From QQWI01 sp964522015 (lineage in GTDB: Bacteria; Bacillota; Clostridia; Peptostreptococcales; Acidaminobacteraceae): 64,000 nucleotides of DNA. The stretch is from assembly GCA_964522015.1 (NCBI GenBank), contig CAZFST010000001.1, positions 424,743 to 488,742 of the forward strand, read 5' to 3'. The notes under the pieces were generated by a model. It had not been told where the DNA came from, made no database searches, and saw nothing but the letters and a program-made list of their open reading frames with translations. Shown piece by piece: positions 1 through 7,617 of the stretch. Position numbers and translations under genes: made by a program. Positions within the stretch are counted from its first letter, which is position 1. Each line of letters opens with the position of its first letter.

Positions 1-371
1 AAAAAGTTAACGGCCCTTTGTTTCAAGATGTTTTCACCAAAAGCGACCACCTGACGACCAGCACCTAGTTTTCGGTACTCAGGCAGTGTGGCCATGGCCC
101 TTAAGCGATATTGTTTTAAGTTGCCAAGCTCTAAATCCCCCATTGACTTGTCGGCAAGTGTTTCGGGTAATTCATCACTAAAAATTTCGCAGTTCTCTTG
201 GTTAAACGAGACAATGCTAATGAGTTTCTCATCGAGAAAAGCACCTACATGGAAGGTAGAGACCTCTCCGTCTGACGGATATAAACAATCATCTATTGAT
301 TGATGGGGACGTAAAACCATGTGACGAAGTTCCAATACATCCCGTATGTCTAATTGACGAATTTCTAACAT
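1..371 (-). CDS. GNAT-family N-acetyltransferase, truncated by the window edge
   Basis: The reverse strand reads an open frame from an ATG at 371 to the window edge with no stop, giving 123 residues that begin MLEIRQLDIRDVLELRH. The stretch YRLRAMATLPEYRKLGAGRQ is a typical GNAT motif A region, the acetyl-CoA pyrophosphate loop, so it is very likely an N-acetyltransferase of unknown substrate. An AGGAGG site lies five bases before the ATG. The C-terminus is off the window. It follows the membrane protein gene at 471-1013 by about 100 bases on the same strand and may be the last gene of that operon or have its own promoter. I see no convincing promoter in the gap. Confidence 0.8.
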   Translation of the reverse strand, partial: MLEIRQLDIRDVLELRHMVLRPHQSIDDCLYPSDGEVSTFHVGAFLDEKLISIVSFNQENCEIFSDELPETLADKSMGDLELGNLKQYRLRAMATLPEYRKLGAGRQVVAFGENILKQRAVNF

Positions 372-470
372 AGGACCTCCTAAATATTACAGCGAAAATG
401 TGTCCCCCTCTTCTCTCTAGGAGTGACATCTTCTTGACACATTGCCCTTGCTTGTCAGTCGTTAACCATT

Positions 471-1013
471 CTACAATTCACCCATAAGTATGTATCTAAT
501 TTCATTTCCAATGATCACAAAAGTGCAAGATTGTTTGTCATTTTGAAGCACTTGTTGCATAAATTTTTGATTATCTGTTTTTACAACGCCATATAAATCT
601 ATCGAATAGGATTCTATATCGCTATGAAGTGGATAGCTTTCCACCAGATTTGTTTCATTAATCAGAATAGGTGTGCTCTTTTGAAGTTCTGAGAAGTCGT
701 CATTTGTCACAACCTTACCTATTAGTATTCTTGCATCTTGATGATTGATAATGCTTTCTTTCCAAATGTTATTCATGATTTCTTGTCTTGTGAGTCTTTC
801 ATTTAAGCTCCCTAACTCAAATTGATCTAGTTGATTATCAATCATATTTATTCGCTTGGTAAGTTCTTCTGTTTTGATTTCATTTTGTAGCAATGCAAAT
901 TTCAATGCCATTATCTCAGAGTCTTTATTGATTAGAAGTTGATATAAACTGATGGTGATTACGAAAACGAGTACCCCTCTTGTAATAAATGTTGGATCCA
1001 GGTTGATTTTCAT
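471..1013 (-). CDS. Small membrane-anchored protein with coiled coil, unknown function
   Basis: This 180-residue protein matches no family I recognise. It has one N-terminal hydrophobic segment at about residues 12-28, then a charged heptad-like stretch (about 35-65) rich in Glu, Lys, Leu and Ile that looks like a coiled coil, then a soluble domain of about 100 residues. The topology suggests a single-pass protein with most of its mass on one side of the membrane. Its ATG overlaps the stop codon of the alpha/beta hydrolase by four bases, which implies translational coupling. The same transcript carries the hydrolase and the nucleotidyltransferase upstream. Confidence 0.7.
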   Translation of the reverse strand: MKINLDPTFITRGVLVFVITISLYQLLINKDSEIMALKFALLQNEIKTEELTKRINMIDNQLDQFELGSLNERLTRQEIMNNIWKESIINHQDARILIGKVVTNDDFSELQKSTPILINETNLVESYPLHSDIESYSIDLYGVVKTDNQKFMQQVLQNDKQSCTFVIIGNEIRYILMGEL

Positions 1014-1822
1014 ATAGGTTTTCTTCCTTTGATGTCATCAATCCATTGTTCTAACATGTGATTGAAGATCTGCTCTTTTTCAATATGCAAGCCATGGCCG
1101 GCGCCATCCAAAACCATGTAAGAAGCTCTTTTGTACTTTTGACTCAGTAAAAATTGATCCTCATAGCCGACACCTGAATCTTGTTTTCCTGCAAGTATCA
1201 AAAGGGTTCCATTAAAATTCGAGGCATTCTCGTCTATATTAAAGCTGGCCTCATAACCATTAGACTGATATGCCTCTAAAAAGGCGCCATTGGCTTTGGA
1301 TATGGCTTCGTCAAATTCAAGTTTTTGTCTCTCTACAATCCGCCGGGTAATGATGACATTTGACTCCCGTAACTGCTCTACTTCAGATGGTTCCAAGGTA
1401 TTGGTGTATGCCATATCTTCATAGACTACCTCATGAGCTGGCAATTTTCTCTGATCAAACTTAGGAAAAACAACAGGTGCAAATAGAAACATCCCCAGAC
1501 ATTGATCCTTTAATGCATGTGCAAGACCTCTGGCTAAGTAGCCGCCGTAAGACATGCCCACCAGGTAAAAAGGTATTTCTCCAATCGTTTCCTTTACAAA
1601 ATCCCCAATGCATTGAATCATATCATCAGCGTTCTCAATGCCCTCTATATTTGAATTCAAACCCATCCCCGGCTGGTCAAAGTAAATACGCTTAAAGTCA
1701 CTCTGAGAAAAGATGGGTTCGCAAGCAGCTACCATAGACGTTTGATCGATAAAGAAACCGTGGAGCATAATAACAGGCGTACCTGCACCAATAATTTTCA
1801 AATTGAAACCTTCTCTAGACAT
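1010..1822 (-). CDS. Alpha/beta hydrolase (paralogue of 62438-63244)
   Basis: This 270-residue alpha/beta-hydrolase has HG in MLHGFFIDQT as oxyanion region, the nucleophile elbow GMSYGGY (Ser), an acid Asp in AGKQDSGVGYEDQ and the catalytic His in DGAGHGLHIE. The fold family covers esterases, lipases and lactonases, and the substrate cannot be told. It has no signal peptide, so it is cytoplasmic. It overlaps the upstream nucleotidyltransferase by 8 bases and the downstream membrane protein by 4. A close paralogue sits at the other end of the window, alignable over its full length with long shared stretches such as RIYFDQPGMG and GMSYGGYLARG. Confidence 0.85.
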   Translation of the reverse strand: MSREGFNLKIIGAGTPVIMLHGFFIDQTSMVAACEPIFSQSDFKRIYFDQPGMGLNSNIEGIENADDMIQCIGDFVKETIGEIPFYLVGMSYGGYLARGLAHALKDQCLGMFLFAPVVFPKFDQRKLPAHEVVYEDMAYTNTLEPSEVEQLRESNVIITRRIVERQKLEFDEAISKANGAFLEAYQSNGYEASFNIDENASNFNGTLLILAGKQDSGVGYEDQFLLSQKYKRASYMVLDGAGHGLHIEKEQIFNHMLEQWIDDIKGRKPI

Positions 1823-2624
1823 TTAGATTTTCTCCTTCGCTATTTTCCAACTGTTTTTGCAACACATCTGCAAAACATTGTATTGGGTCTCCTAGCAATT
1901 CAAGCCATGCAAGAACCGTAACATCATTCATAAATAACTGTGGTGCATTTCTAATGGCAAGAGCCTTCACCATGATTTCTCTTTCAGAAACCAAATCTTG
2001 GTCTAAAGCCCATTGACCTGCTTTTGTCTTTGCAATCACCTTGCCTGTTTGAAGTGTGTAAAGACAACGGGCTATATCAAGAAGCCATCCTGCTGAATAT
2101 AGGCTGGGATCAGTTTTGATTGCATATTTTCTTATGGCTTTGTAATGATCTACAATGGCAAAGCGGAGTTCTTCATGTGTTGGGAAGGTCAGTATATTTC
2201 TGACATCAGCGCCATAGAGAAGACGGCCATGTTCAAGAAGGATCGTCATTGAAAAAGGATCAAAACTGTATTGGGTTGTTATTCTTTCGCCACTGGTGCC
2301 CCAATAGACTACCGTGTCATCTTTTTTAGAAATAAATGCTTCAAGTGAAAGAAAGGCACCTTCAAATGAACGGTAAAATTGACTTTCCGCATATTCGCGA
2401 CTCAATCTTGTCCTTAAATGAAGTAACATGTTTGCCTGTTCTTTCGTTACGGGTGTTTGGGTTAAGCAAATAAAATCAATATCACTCCACCCCAATTTAA
2501 AGTCGTCCAAGACAATAGAACCCAATAGATAAAGTGTTGGTTGATTAGGCTCCAATATAGTGACGATTGCATGTTTCATGATATCAAGGGCTATTTGGAA
2601 GTTATTTTCAGTTATCATTATCAT
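1815..2624 (-). CDS. Aminoglycoside nucleotidyltransferase-like protein (AadA type)
   Basis: The 269-residue protein has the nucleotidyltransferase beta signature GS(x)9SDIDF near residue 36, where the two Asp residues bind Mg2+-ATP. Its C-terminal helical half contains DIARCLYTLQTGKVIAKT, typical of the AadA/ANT(9) C-terminal domain. Members adenylylate streptomycin or spectinomycin, but distant homologues in soil and gut clostridia have unknown substrates, so resistance is an inference. Two in-frame ATGs, at 2624 and 2618, lie behind a GGATGG site and either could be used. It is the first gene of a three-gene overlapping operon with the alpha/beta hydrolase and the membrane protein. Confidence 0.7.
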   Translation of the reverse strand: MIMITENNFQIALDIMKHAIVTILEPNQPTLYLLGSIVLDDFKLGWSDIDFICLTQTPVTKEQANMLLHLRTRLSREYAESQFYRSFEGAFLSLEAFISKKDDTVVYWGTSGERITTQYSFDPFSMTILLEHGRLLYGADVRNILTFPTHEELRFAIVDHYKAIRKYAIKTDPSLYSAGWLLDIARCLYTLQTGKVIAKTKAGQWALDQDLVSEREIMVKALAIRNAPQLFMNDVTVLAWLELLGDPIQCFADVLQKQLENSEGENLNV

Positions 2625-2723
2625 CCATCCTTTTCTTGTTATCAGACGTAATTACGAGATAAGCAAAAGTTCTCTCGAGGCACAGCTTAAAATGCATGTC
2701 CCATCACCAAATCTACCTATTAC

Positions 2724-2729
2724 AGTATA
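2724..2729 (-). promoter_or_regulatory. Possible extended -10 promoter for the nucleotidyltransferase operon
   Basis: On the minus strand TGC-TATACT gives an extended -10 about 95 bases before the start at 2624. No good -35 box sits at 17 bases. The rest of the 292-base divergent gap (2625-2916) holds no gene that I can support. Confidence 0.35.
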
Positions 2730-2877
2730 GCATAATTTTGGCAAATACCCCTACTCAATTATCCAGATTTCCATAATGTTATCCAAAACATCGTGACTTC
2801 ATACCGACAACTTGTCATCTGAATAGCTCTGTCCTAATACATAAAACAATTGAGATGCATTCAAAGTCAGGCGGATG

Positions 2878-2886
2878 TGTTATAAT
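2878..2886 (+). promoter_or_regulatory. Extended -10 promoter for the pentapeptide gene
   Basis: TGT-TATAAT is a perfect extended -10 element ending 30 bases before the ATG at 2917. The -35 region (CATTCA) is weak, which is normal for extended -10 promoters. Confidence 0.6.
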
Positions 2887-2916
2887 AGATGACAAAGCCA
2901 ATTTTATGGAGGATTT

Positions 2917-3573
2917 ATGAATACAACTAAACGGAAAAACGATCAAATTAATTACAGCAACAGAAAGAAACAAAACGCTGATTTTGTGGGTAAGGATTTT
3001 CGCCGAAGTAACTGCATCAGCAGTGACTTTACAGGTTCTGATTTTAGTCACGTTAGTTTTAGAGGCGCTCACTTTAAGGCTTGTAATTTCAATAGCTGCA
3101 CATTTGAAGCCTCTGAATTTGTGGCTGCAAACCTTAAAAACAGTCGATTTGTCAATGCCACTTTTAAGAATGCTATCTTCGATACAGCAAATTTAGAAGG
3201 CGCTAATTTTGAAGGCGCTACATTTGATAATGTGATTTTCATTTTTACAGACACTACAAAAGCGTTAAATCTTGATATCCATGCAAAAGGCATCCGTGTT
3301 TTAGATGGCTGGCCAGATGTGGCGATTAGTGAAAAACTAGAACGGTCAATTCGTGCTTGCATGAAAAATGAGTTCATAAAATTTGCTCATGTGCTTGATT
3401 CAAAACATGTTGCCATTAGCCCACTTAGCGTTATGCTCCTACTTGAGAACTTTACAGAAGCTGAGTTGATCAAAGGTTTAGCCTTACTCAAAGATCATGT
3501 TGATAAGAATTTTGGCACATTAAGCTATTTGATACATCTTTTAAAAACATATCAAGTGGATGAACTGATTTAA
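2917..3573 (+). CDS. Pentapeptide-repeat protein
   Basis: This 218-residue protein contains about 16 tandem pentapeptides of the A(D/N)LXX type between roughly residues 18 and 100, for example ADFVG, SDFTG, SDFSH, ANLKN, ANLEG, ANFEG and ATFDN. Such repeats form a right-handed quadrilateral beta-helix. In families such as MfpA and Qnr this mimics DNA and protects gyrase, but most members have unknown roles. The last 90 residues are non-repetitive and probably helical. GGAGG lies five bases before the ATG. The 3' end of the gene forms the first unit of a decayed DNA repeat that continues downstream. Confidence 0.85.
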   Translation: MNTTKRKNDQINYSNRKKQNADFVGKDFRRSNCISSDFTGSDFSHVSFRGAHFKACNFNSCTFEASEFVAANLKNSRFVNATFKNAIFDTANLEGANFEGATFDNVIFIFTDTTKALNLDIHAKGIRVLDGWPDVAISEKLERSIRACMKNEFIKFAHVLDSKHVAISPLSVMLLLENFTEAELIKGLALLKDHVDKNFGTLSYLIHLLKTYQVDELI

Positions 3574-3659
3574 ATCTGATCAAGTAGATGAACTTATCAA
3601 AATGAATCTGATCAAGTAGTTGAGTTAACCAAAAGAATATCAGGTAAATGTTCTACTAA
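3551..3659 (+). repeat. Degenerate tandem repeat after the pentapeptide gene
   Basis: Units beginning ATCAAGTRGWTGARYT start at 3551, 3579 and 3611, and a weaker one begins at 3639, giving spacings of 28, 32 and 28 bases. The first unit encodes the C-terminal QVDELI of the pentapeptide protein. The second would encode DQVDELI in another frame after the stop. The array therefore looks like expanded coding sequence that has slipped out of frame. Confidence 0.6.
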
Positions 3660-3702
3660 AACACCAAAGCACATATCAAACTTACTAAATCGAGGACTAG
3701 AA

Positions 3703-4746
3703 ATGAAATTCTTAAAGTACCTGTTTATTTTTGTGCCTATTTCTGTGGCACTAGAACTGATGCACGTTGACCCACTCTGGATCTTTATTACTGCCTCGAT
3801 TGCCATTATCCCCCTGGCTGGTCTTATGGGGGAAGCCACTGAAGAAATAGCTGTTTACAGTGGACCAAAGGTTGGTGGCTTAATCAACGCTACCTTTGGT
3901 AATGCCACAGAGCTAATCATCGCCTTCTTTGCACTTAAAGCTGGCTTATTTGAAGTGGTTAAAGCTTCTATCGCTGGCGCAGTCATTGGTAATATACTAC
4001 TTGTACTGGGTGCGAGTATGTTAGTAGGCGGTCTAAAGTTTAAAACCCAAACTTTTAATCAAAAGGCTGTCAGTGTCTCATCAAGCATGCTGCTTTTTGC
4101 AGTGATTGGTCTCAGTATTCCAGCGGTTTTTACCCATACTGTAAAGCCCTCTTTATTAAACACGCAGTATGAAGGTCTCAGTGTAGCCATTGCACTTATT
4201 ATGTTTATCATCTATATTCTTAGCCTCATTTTTTCCTTTGGTACCCATAGAGATATCTTTGGCACAGAGCACGAAACTTCAGCCACTGCAAAATGGTCAT
4301 TTAATAAGGCCATGGGTATGTTAGTACTTGCCACTGTATTGATTGCTTTTATGAGTGAATTTCTTGTGGGGTCTATTGAAGCAGTTACAAGTGCATTCGG
4401 CCTCAGTCAACTGTTTGTTGGTATTATTGTCATTGCCATTATTGGTAATGCTGCTGAACATAGTACGGCAATTATTATGGCTGCTCGCAATAAAATGGAT
4501 GTGGCTGTTGAAATAGCTATTGGCTCGAGCCTTCAAATCATTTTATTTGTTGCCCCTGTTCTGGTGTTTATCAGTTTATTCTTTACACCCATGTCGCTGA
4601 TCTTTAATGACTTTGAATTAATGGCCATGTTTGTGTCAGCCCTTATTGCCAATCAAGTCGCTAGTGATGGTGAATCTAACTGGTTAGAAGGCGCTCAGCT
4701 AATTGCTGTTTATCTGATCATTGCGATTGCATTTTTCTTTGTTTAG
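3703..4746 (+). CDS. cax: Calcium/proton antiporter (CaCA superfamily, Cax type)
   Basis: A 347-residue polytopic membrane protein with about eleven hydrophobic segments in two inverted halves. Each half carries the alpha-repeat core of Ca2+/cation antiporters: GGLINATFGNATELI near residue 64 and IIGNAAEHSTAIIMAA near residue 245, where the Glu residues bind the cation. The length matches bacterial and yeast Cax proteins (about 350-400). It should export Ca2+ from the cytoplasm in exchange for protons. A GAGG site precedes the ATG. It is 129 bases downstream of the pentapeptide gene across the decayed repeat, and a separate strong promoter for the next gene follows it. Confidence 0.93.
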   Translation: MKFLKYLFIFVPISVALELMHVDPLWIFITASIAIIPLAGLMGEATEEIAVYSGPKVGGLINATFGNATELIIAFFALKAGLFEVVKASIAGAVIGNILLVLGASMLVGGLKFKTQTFNQKAVSVSSSMLLFAVIGLSIPAVFTHTVKPSLLNTQYEGLSVAIALIMFIIYILSLIFSFGTHRDIFGTEHETSATAKWSFNKAMGMLVLATVLIAFMSEFLVGSIEAVTSAFGLSQLFVGIIVIAIIGNAAEHSTAIIMAARNKMDVAVEIAIGSSLQIILFVAPVLVFISLFFTPMSLIFNDFELMAMFVSALIANQVASDGESNWLEGAQLIAVYLIIAIAFFFV

Positions 4747-4789
4747 CTTTTGTATTAAATGAAATAAACGACACTTCTACATTAAAGGA

Positions 4790-4818
4790 TTGATATTTAG
4801 TCCAATGAATGATACAAT
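4790..4818 (+). promoter_or_regulatory. Sigma-A promoter of the ABC-F leader
   Basis: TTGATA (4790-4795), a 17-base spacer and TACAAT (4813-4818) form a near-consensus promoter. Transcription would start near 4825, leaving a leader of about 120 bases before the ABC-F ATG at 4945. Confidence 0.8.
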
Positions 4819-4859
4819 ACCAACGGTAAACTGCAAAGCATATCGTTGATACATAATAT

Positions 4860-4880
4860 CCAATTACTGGTTGTAATCGG
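4860..4880 (+). promoter_or_regulatory. Leader hairpin next to the uORF ribosome binding site
   Basis: Arms 4860-4867 and 4873-4880 pair at 7 of 8 positions around a TGGTT loop. The 3' arm ends in the first two G of the GGAGAGG site that serves the uORF at 4893, so folding could modulate uORF translation. Confidence 0.5.
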
Positions 4881-4892
4881 AGAGGTTATATA

Positions 4893-4940
4893 TTGAAGAG
4901 CTTATCTTATAGGCTCTTTTTTAGTGATAAAGAGAGGTAA
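4893..4940 (+). CDS. Putative 15-codon leader peptide (uORF) of the ABC-F gene
   Basis: A TTG start at 4893 lies seven bases after GGAGAGG (4879-4885) and opens a frame reading MKSLSYRLFFSDKER followed by TAA at 4938-4940. The stop is five bases before the ABC-F ATG, and the GAGAGG site of the ABC-F gene lies inside the last uORF codons. The uORF runs straight through an intrinsic terminator (4896-4922). This is the arrangement expected of a leader peptide whose translation or stalling decides termination. No peptide data are available here. Confidence 0.55.
   Translation: MKSLSYRLFFSDKER
4896..4922 (+). terminator. Attenuator terminator inside the ABC-F leader
   Basis: Stem 4896-4905 pairs with 4909-4918 (ten pairs, one G-U) around a CTT loop, followed by six T. 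It sits between the promoter and the structural gene, so it can only act as a conditional terminator. Confidence 0.75.
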
Positions 4941-4944
4941 TCCC

Positions 4945-6687
4945 ATGATTCAACTTATTTTCTTTAATTACTCATTTCCGCAAAAAGATTTATACAAAGA
5001 TGTTACATTCACATTAGAAAAAGGACAACACTGCGCTTTTATCGGTGCCAGCGGCAGTGGCAAAACTACCCTCGTTGACATCATCATGGACCCTGAAAAA
5101 TATATGTATGATGGTGACTTGGATATTGAACCACAAACCACAATCGGGTATGTCCAACAGTTTTCACAACAGGACCAAAGCACTGAAACCACAGTTTTTG
5201 AGTACATCGGTGAAAAATTCATCGCCCTACAAAATGAAATTGATGAGATCTGCGCACAAATGGCAACCGCTTCTGACCTTGAAGAGTTGCTTGAAAAATA
5301 CCAAGTTGCCTTAGATGCCTTTGACGCCATCAATGGGGACAGCTTTGAAAGTGACATCAACAAAAAACTCAATCTTGCTGACCTGATCAAACATAAAGAT
5401 CTTAAGGTCTCAGAACTTAGCGGTGGCGAGTTTAAATTGGTTCAGGTCATTAAAGAAATGATGAATCGCCCAGATGTCATGATCATGGATGAGCCAGATG
5501 TGTTTTTAGACTTTGAAAACTTAAGCGCCCTAAAGAATCTGATTAACGCGCACAAGGGCATTCTCCTTGTCATTACCCATAGTCGTTACCTCTTGAATCA
5601 ATGCTTCAACAAGATCATTCATCTTGAAAATAAAGAAATTCAAGAGTTTAATGGACGTTACGTGGACTACAACTATGAACTTCTTCAATCCAAAATTGAA
5701 TTACAAGAACTTGCCCTTGCCGATGAAGAAGAAATCTCTAAAAATGATAACTTAATTGACAAGCTTAGAATTAGCGCCACCCACAATTCAGAATCATCTA
5801 GAGGTAAAGCCCTTAAAGCAAGAGTAAAGATTCAAGAAAGACTGGAAGCCCGCCGAATTAAAGCACCTTTTGTTGCCATCAAGCAGCCTGAAATCTATCT
5901 TCAAACTGATAAACCCTTGGAAGATACCATTGTACTTCAAGTCAATAACTACACCGCAAGCTTTGACGACCTACTATTAGAAAAAGTCTCTTTTGAAATT
6001 GGCGCTAAAGACAAAGTGGCACTGATTGGATCAAACGGCACAGGAAAAACAACTTTACTCCGAGACATTCAAAAAAACAATCACCCTGCTATTACAATTG
6101 ACCCTTCAGTCAAGCTTGGTTATGTATCACAGCTTCAGGGCGAAGTTTTAGACGAGTCTAATACCATTCTTCAAGAGTTCTTTGATGTTGGTTTTAAATC
6201 AAAAGATGATATAATTGCTTACCTATACGGCTATGGTTTCTTTGGCGATATCATCTACCAAAAAATCAGCTCACTATCAGGTGGCGAGAAAAACACTATC
6301 CAATTAGCCAGAGTAGCTGCAACCAAAGGCAATCTGTTGCTGCTTGACGAGCCAACAAGTCATTTGGATACGTATTCTCAAGTCGCACTGGAAAAAGCCA
6401 TTGCAGACTACAATGGTGCGATTCTCATGATTTCTCATGATTACTATTCAATTGCTAACTGCATGGATTATGTGCTGTTGATTGAAGGTAAAACAATTAG
6501 AAAAATGACCATCCGTAAATTCAAGAAAATGGTTTTCTCTAGCCACTTTGATCGAGAGTTCTTTGAGATGGAAGAAAAGAAGAAGACCGTTGAAATGGAC
6601 ATCGCTCATGCTTTAAAAGCTACTGATTTCGAGCTTGCTAAAAAGATGTCTGTGGAGTTGGAAGCGTTGATAAATAGTGTTGATTAA
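4945..6687 (+). CDS. ABC-F ATPase, probable ribosome-associated factor
   Basis: A 580-residue protein with two ATP-binding cassettes and no membrane segment, which defines ABC-F. Cassette 1 has Walker A GASGSGKTT (34-42), signature LSGGE and an atypical Walker B, MIMDEPDVFLD. Cassette 2 has Walker A GSNGTGKTT (about 361-369), LSGGEKNTIQLARV, LLLLDEPTSHLD and ISHDYYS. The inter-cassette linker is charged and Arg/Lys-rich (KALKARVKIQERLEARR), as in factors that insert into the ribosomal E site. I prefer the ATG at 4945 behind AGAGAGG over the GTG at 4924. ABC-F proteins include antibiotic resistance factors and housekeeping factors. The attenuator-like leader favours a resistance or stress role, but sequence alone cannot prove it. 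Confidence 0.85.
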   Translation: MIQLIFFNYSFPQKDLYKDVTFTLEKGQHCAFIGASGSGKTTLVDIIMDPEKYMYDGDLDIEPQTTIGYVQQFSQQDQSTETTVFEYIGEKFIALQNEIDEICAQMATASDLEELLEKYQVALDAFDAINGDSFESDINKKLNLADLIKHKDLKVSELSGGEFKLVQVIKEMMNRPDVMIMDEPDVFLDFENLSALKNLINAHKGILLVITHSRYLLNQCFNKIIHLENKEIQEFNGRYVDYNYELLQSKIELQELALADEEEISKNDNLIDKLRISATHNSESSRGKALKARVKIQERLEARRIKAPFVAIKQPEIYLQTDKPLEDTIVLQVNNYTASFDDLLLEKVSFEIGAKDKVALIGSNGTGKTTLLRDIQKNNHPAITIDPSVKLGYVSQLQGEVLDESNTILQEFFDVGFKSKDDIIAYLYGYGFFGDIIYQKISSLSGGEKNTIQLARVAATKGNLLLLDEPTSHLDTYSQVALEKAIADYNGAILMISHDYYSIANCMDYVLLIEGKTIRKMTIRKFKKMVFSSHFDREFFEMEEKKKTVEMDIAHALKATDFELAKKMSVELEALINSVD

Positions 6688-6729
6688 GAGCGTTTAGTAT
6701 GACAATTAAAGAGACTTAAAATAAAAATA

Positions 6730-6776
6730 AACCCCTTGCAGTTGGCAGAATATTAATCTGGCTACGGCATGGGGTT
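6730..6776 (+). terminator. Terminator between ABC-F and the convergent gene
   Basis: AACCCC (6730-6735) pairs with GGGGTT (6771-6776), with further pairing inside (GC at the stem base) and T-rich flanks. It lies between two convergent genes and could serve both. Confidence 0.55.
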
Positions 6777-6824
6777 TTGATTTTGCTTTGAGGGCAGAGT
6801 TAATTCTTATGCTTTTAAATCGTA

Positions 6825-7337
6825 TTAATCAACATCTATGAGATCTATGTAGTATTGGTCAATTGTTCCAGGGGCCTGTGATAGAATCGTTAACCTATAT
6901 AGCTCACTGAGTCTGGAACGGCCTATCACCCTATAGGCATTGCTATTTATACGGATATTGGTATTATCCCAAATATCAATGCTAATCGGTTTTAGGTATG
7001 ATGAATTGTATTTGTTGATGAATATTATATAATTTTTTTTATGAATATTGCCATACACCTTTTTAGTTTTCCCATTTGATGGAACAACCCTTACCTCATT
7101 TAGAATTCCAATGATTTCTGATATTGCTGTTCGATTGTCCACATCAAAACCTTCATACGTTCTCCCAGCTTTCAGTCGCATCTCGATGGATTCACAATCC
7201 GTCGCATTCACCTCAATAAGTTCACCAATCCTATGAATAGAATTATAATATTGATATAAGTAGCCTATTAATGTGAATATGGCCACAATAAGGATGATAA
7301 CAACATATTTCCGTTTTGCGATGTCATAAACTTTCAT
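6825..7337 (-). CDS. Single-pass membrane protein, unknown function
   Basis: This 170-residue protein is not recognised. It has a short basic N-terminus, one hydrophobic helix at about residues 11-30, then an extracytoplasmic domain of about 135 residues with many aromatic and polar residues and no cysteines apart from one near the helix. GGAGG lies seven bases before the ATG. It stands alone between two terminators and has no obvious operon partner. Confidence 0.7.
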   Translation of the reverse strand: MKVYDIAKRKYVVIILIVAIFTLIGYLYQYYNSIHRIGELIEVNATDCESIEMRLKAGRTYEGFDVDNRTAISEIIGILNEVRVVPSNGKTKKVYGNIHKKNYIIFINKYNSSYLKPISIDIWDNTNIRINSNAYRVIGRSRLSELYRLTILSQAPGTIDQYYIDLIDVD

Positions 7338-7374
7338 CTAAACCTCCAATTTTTAATCATTTATACTAAATCAC

Positions 7375-7403
7375 TTGCCTTTCCTGCGTTTTTTCGCTAT
7401 CCT
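7375..7403 (+). promoter_or_regulatory. Promoter of tRNA-Arg
   Basis: TTGCCT (7375-7380), a 17-base spacer and TATCCT (7398-7403) place the transcription start about ten bases before the mature tRNA. Confidence 0.6.
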
Positions 7404-7418
7404 AGTAATAGTCCACTT

Positions 7419-7494
7419 GTGTCTGTAGCTCAGAGGATAGAGCAACTGCCTCCTAAGCCGTAGGTCGTGGGTTCAAATCCCGCCAGGCACACCA
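7419..7494 (+). tRNA. tRNA-Arg (anticodon CCT)
   Basis: A 76-base cloverleaf with the terminal CCA encoded. The acceptor stem is GTGTCTG with CAGGCAC (one G-U), the D stem GCTC with GAGC, the T arm GTGGG-TTCAAAT-CCCGC. The anticodon loop CTCCTAA (7450-7456) has CCT at 7452-7454 and reads the AGG codon. The anticodon stem ACTGC with GCCGT has a T-C mismatch at its middle pair, where a clean stem would have GCAGT. It is followed by a strong terminator, so it is a single-gene unit. Confidence 0.93.
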
Positions 7495-7500
7495 ACTAAA

Positions 7501-7540
7501 ACCGCCCATTTCTTATTTATAATAAGATGTGAGCGGTTTT
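7501..7540 (+). terminator. Terminator after tRNA-Arg
   Basis: ACCGC (7501-7505) pairs with GCGGT (7533-7537), the inner TCTTATT pairs with AATAAGA, and a T run follows. A-rich sequence on the other side may let it act for the convergent WG-repeat gene. Confidence 0.8.
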
Positions 7541-7617
7541 TTATTGCCGATTTAGGTCATTTCCAGTATTTATTTTTTTCCATTTTTTAGCTTTTCAGCT
7601 GTCAACAAGCTTCTTCC

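Noticed and set aside
2815..3377. Open frames on the minus strand and in other frames across the pentapeptide gene.
   Set aside because: Repeat-coding DNA keeps several frames open. Only the plus frame has a ribosome site, a promoter and a family match.
3551..3659. Regularly spaced short repeats considered as a CRISPR remnant.
   Set aside because: Units are degenerate, start inside a coding region, have no unique spacers of constant length, and no cas gene is near.
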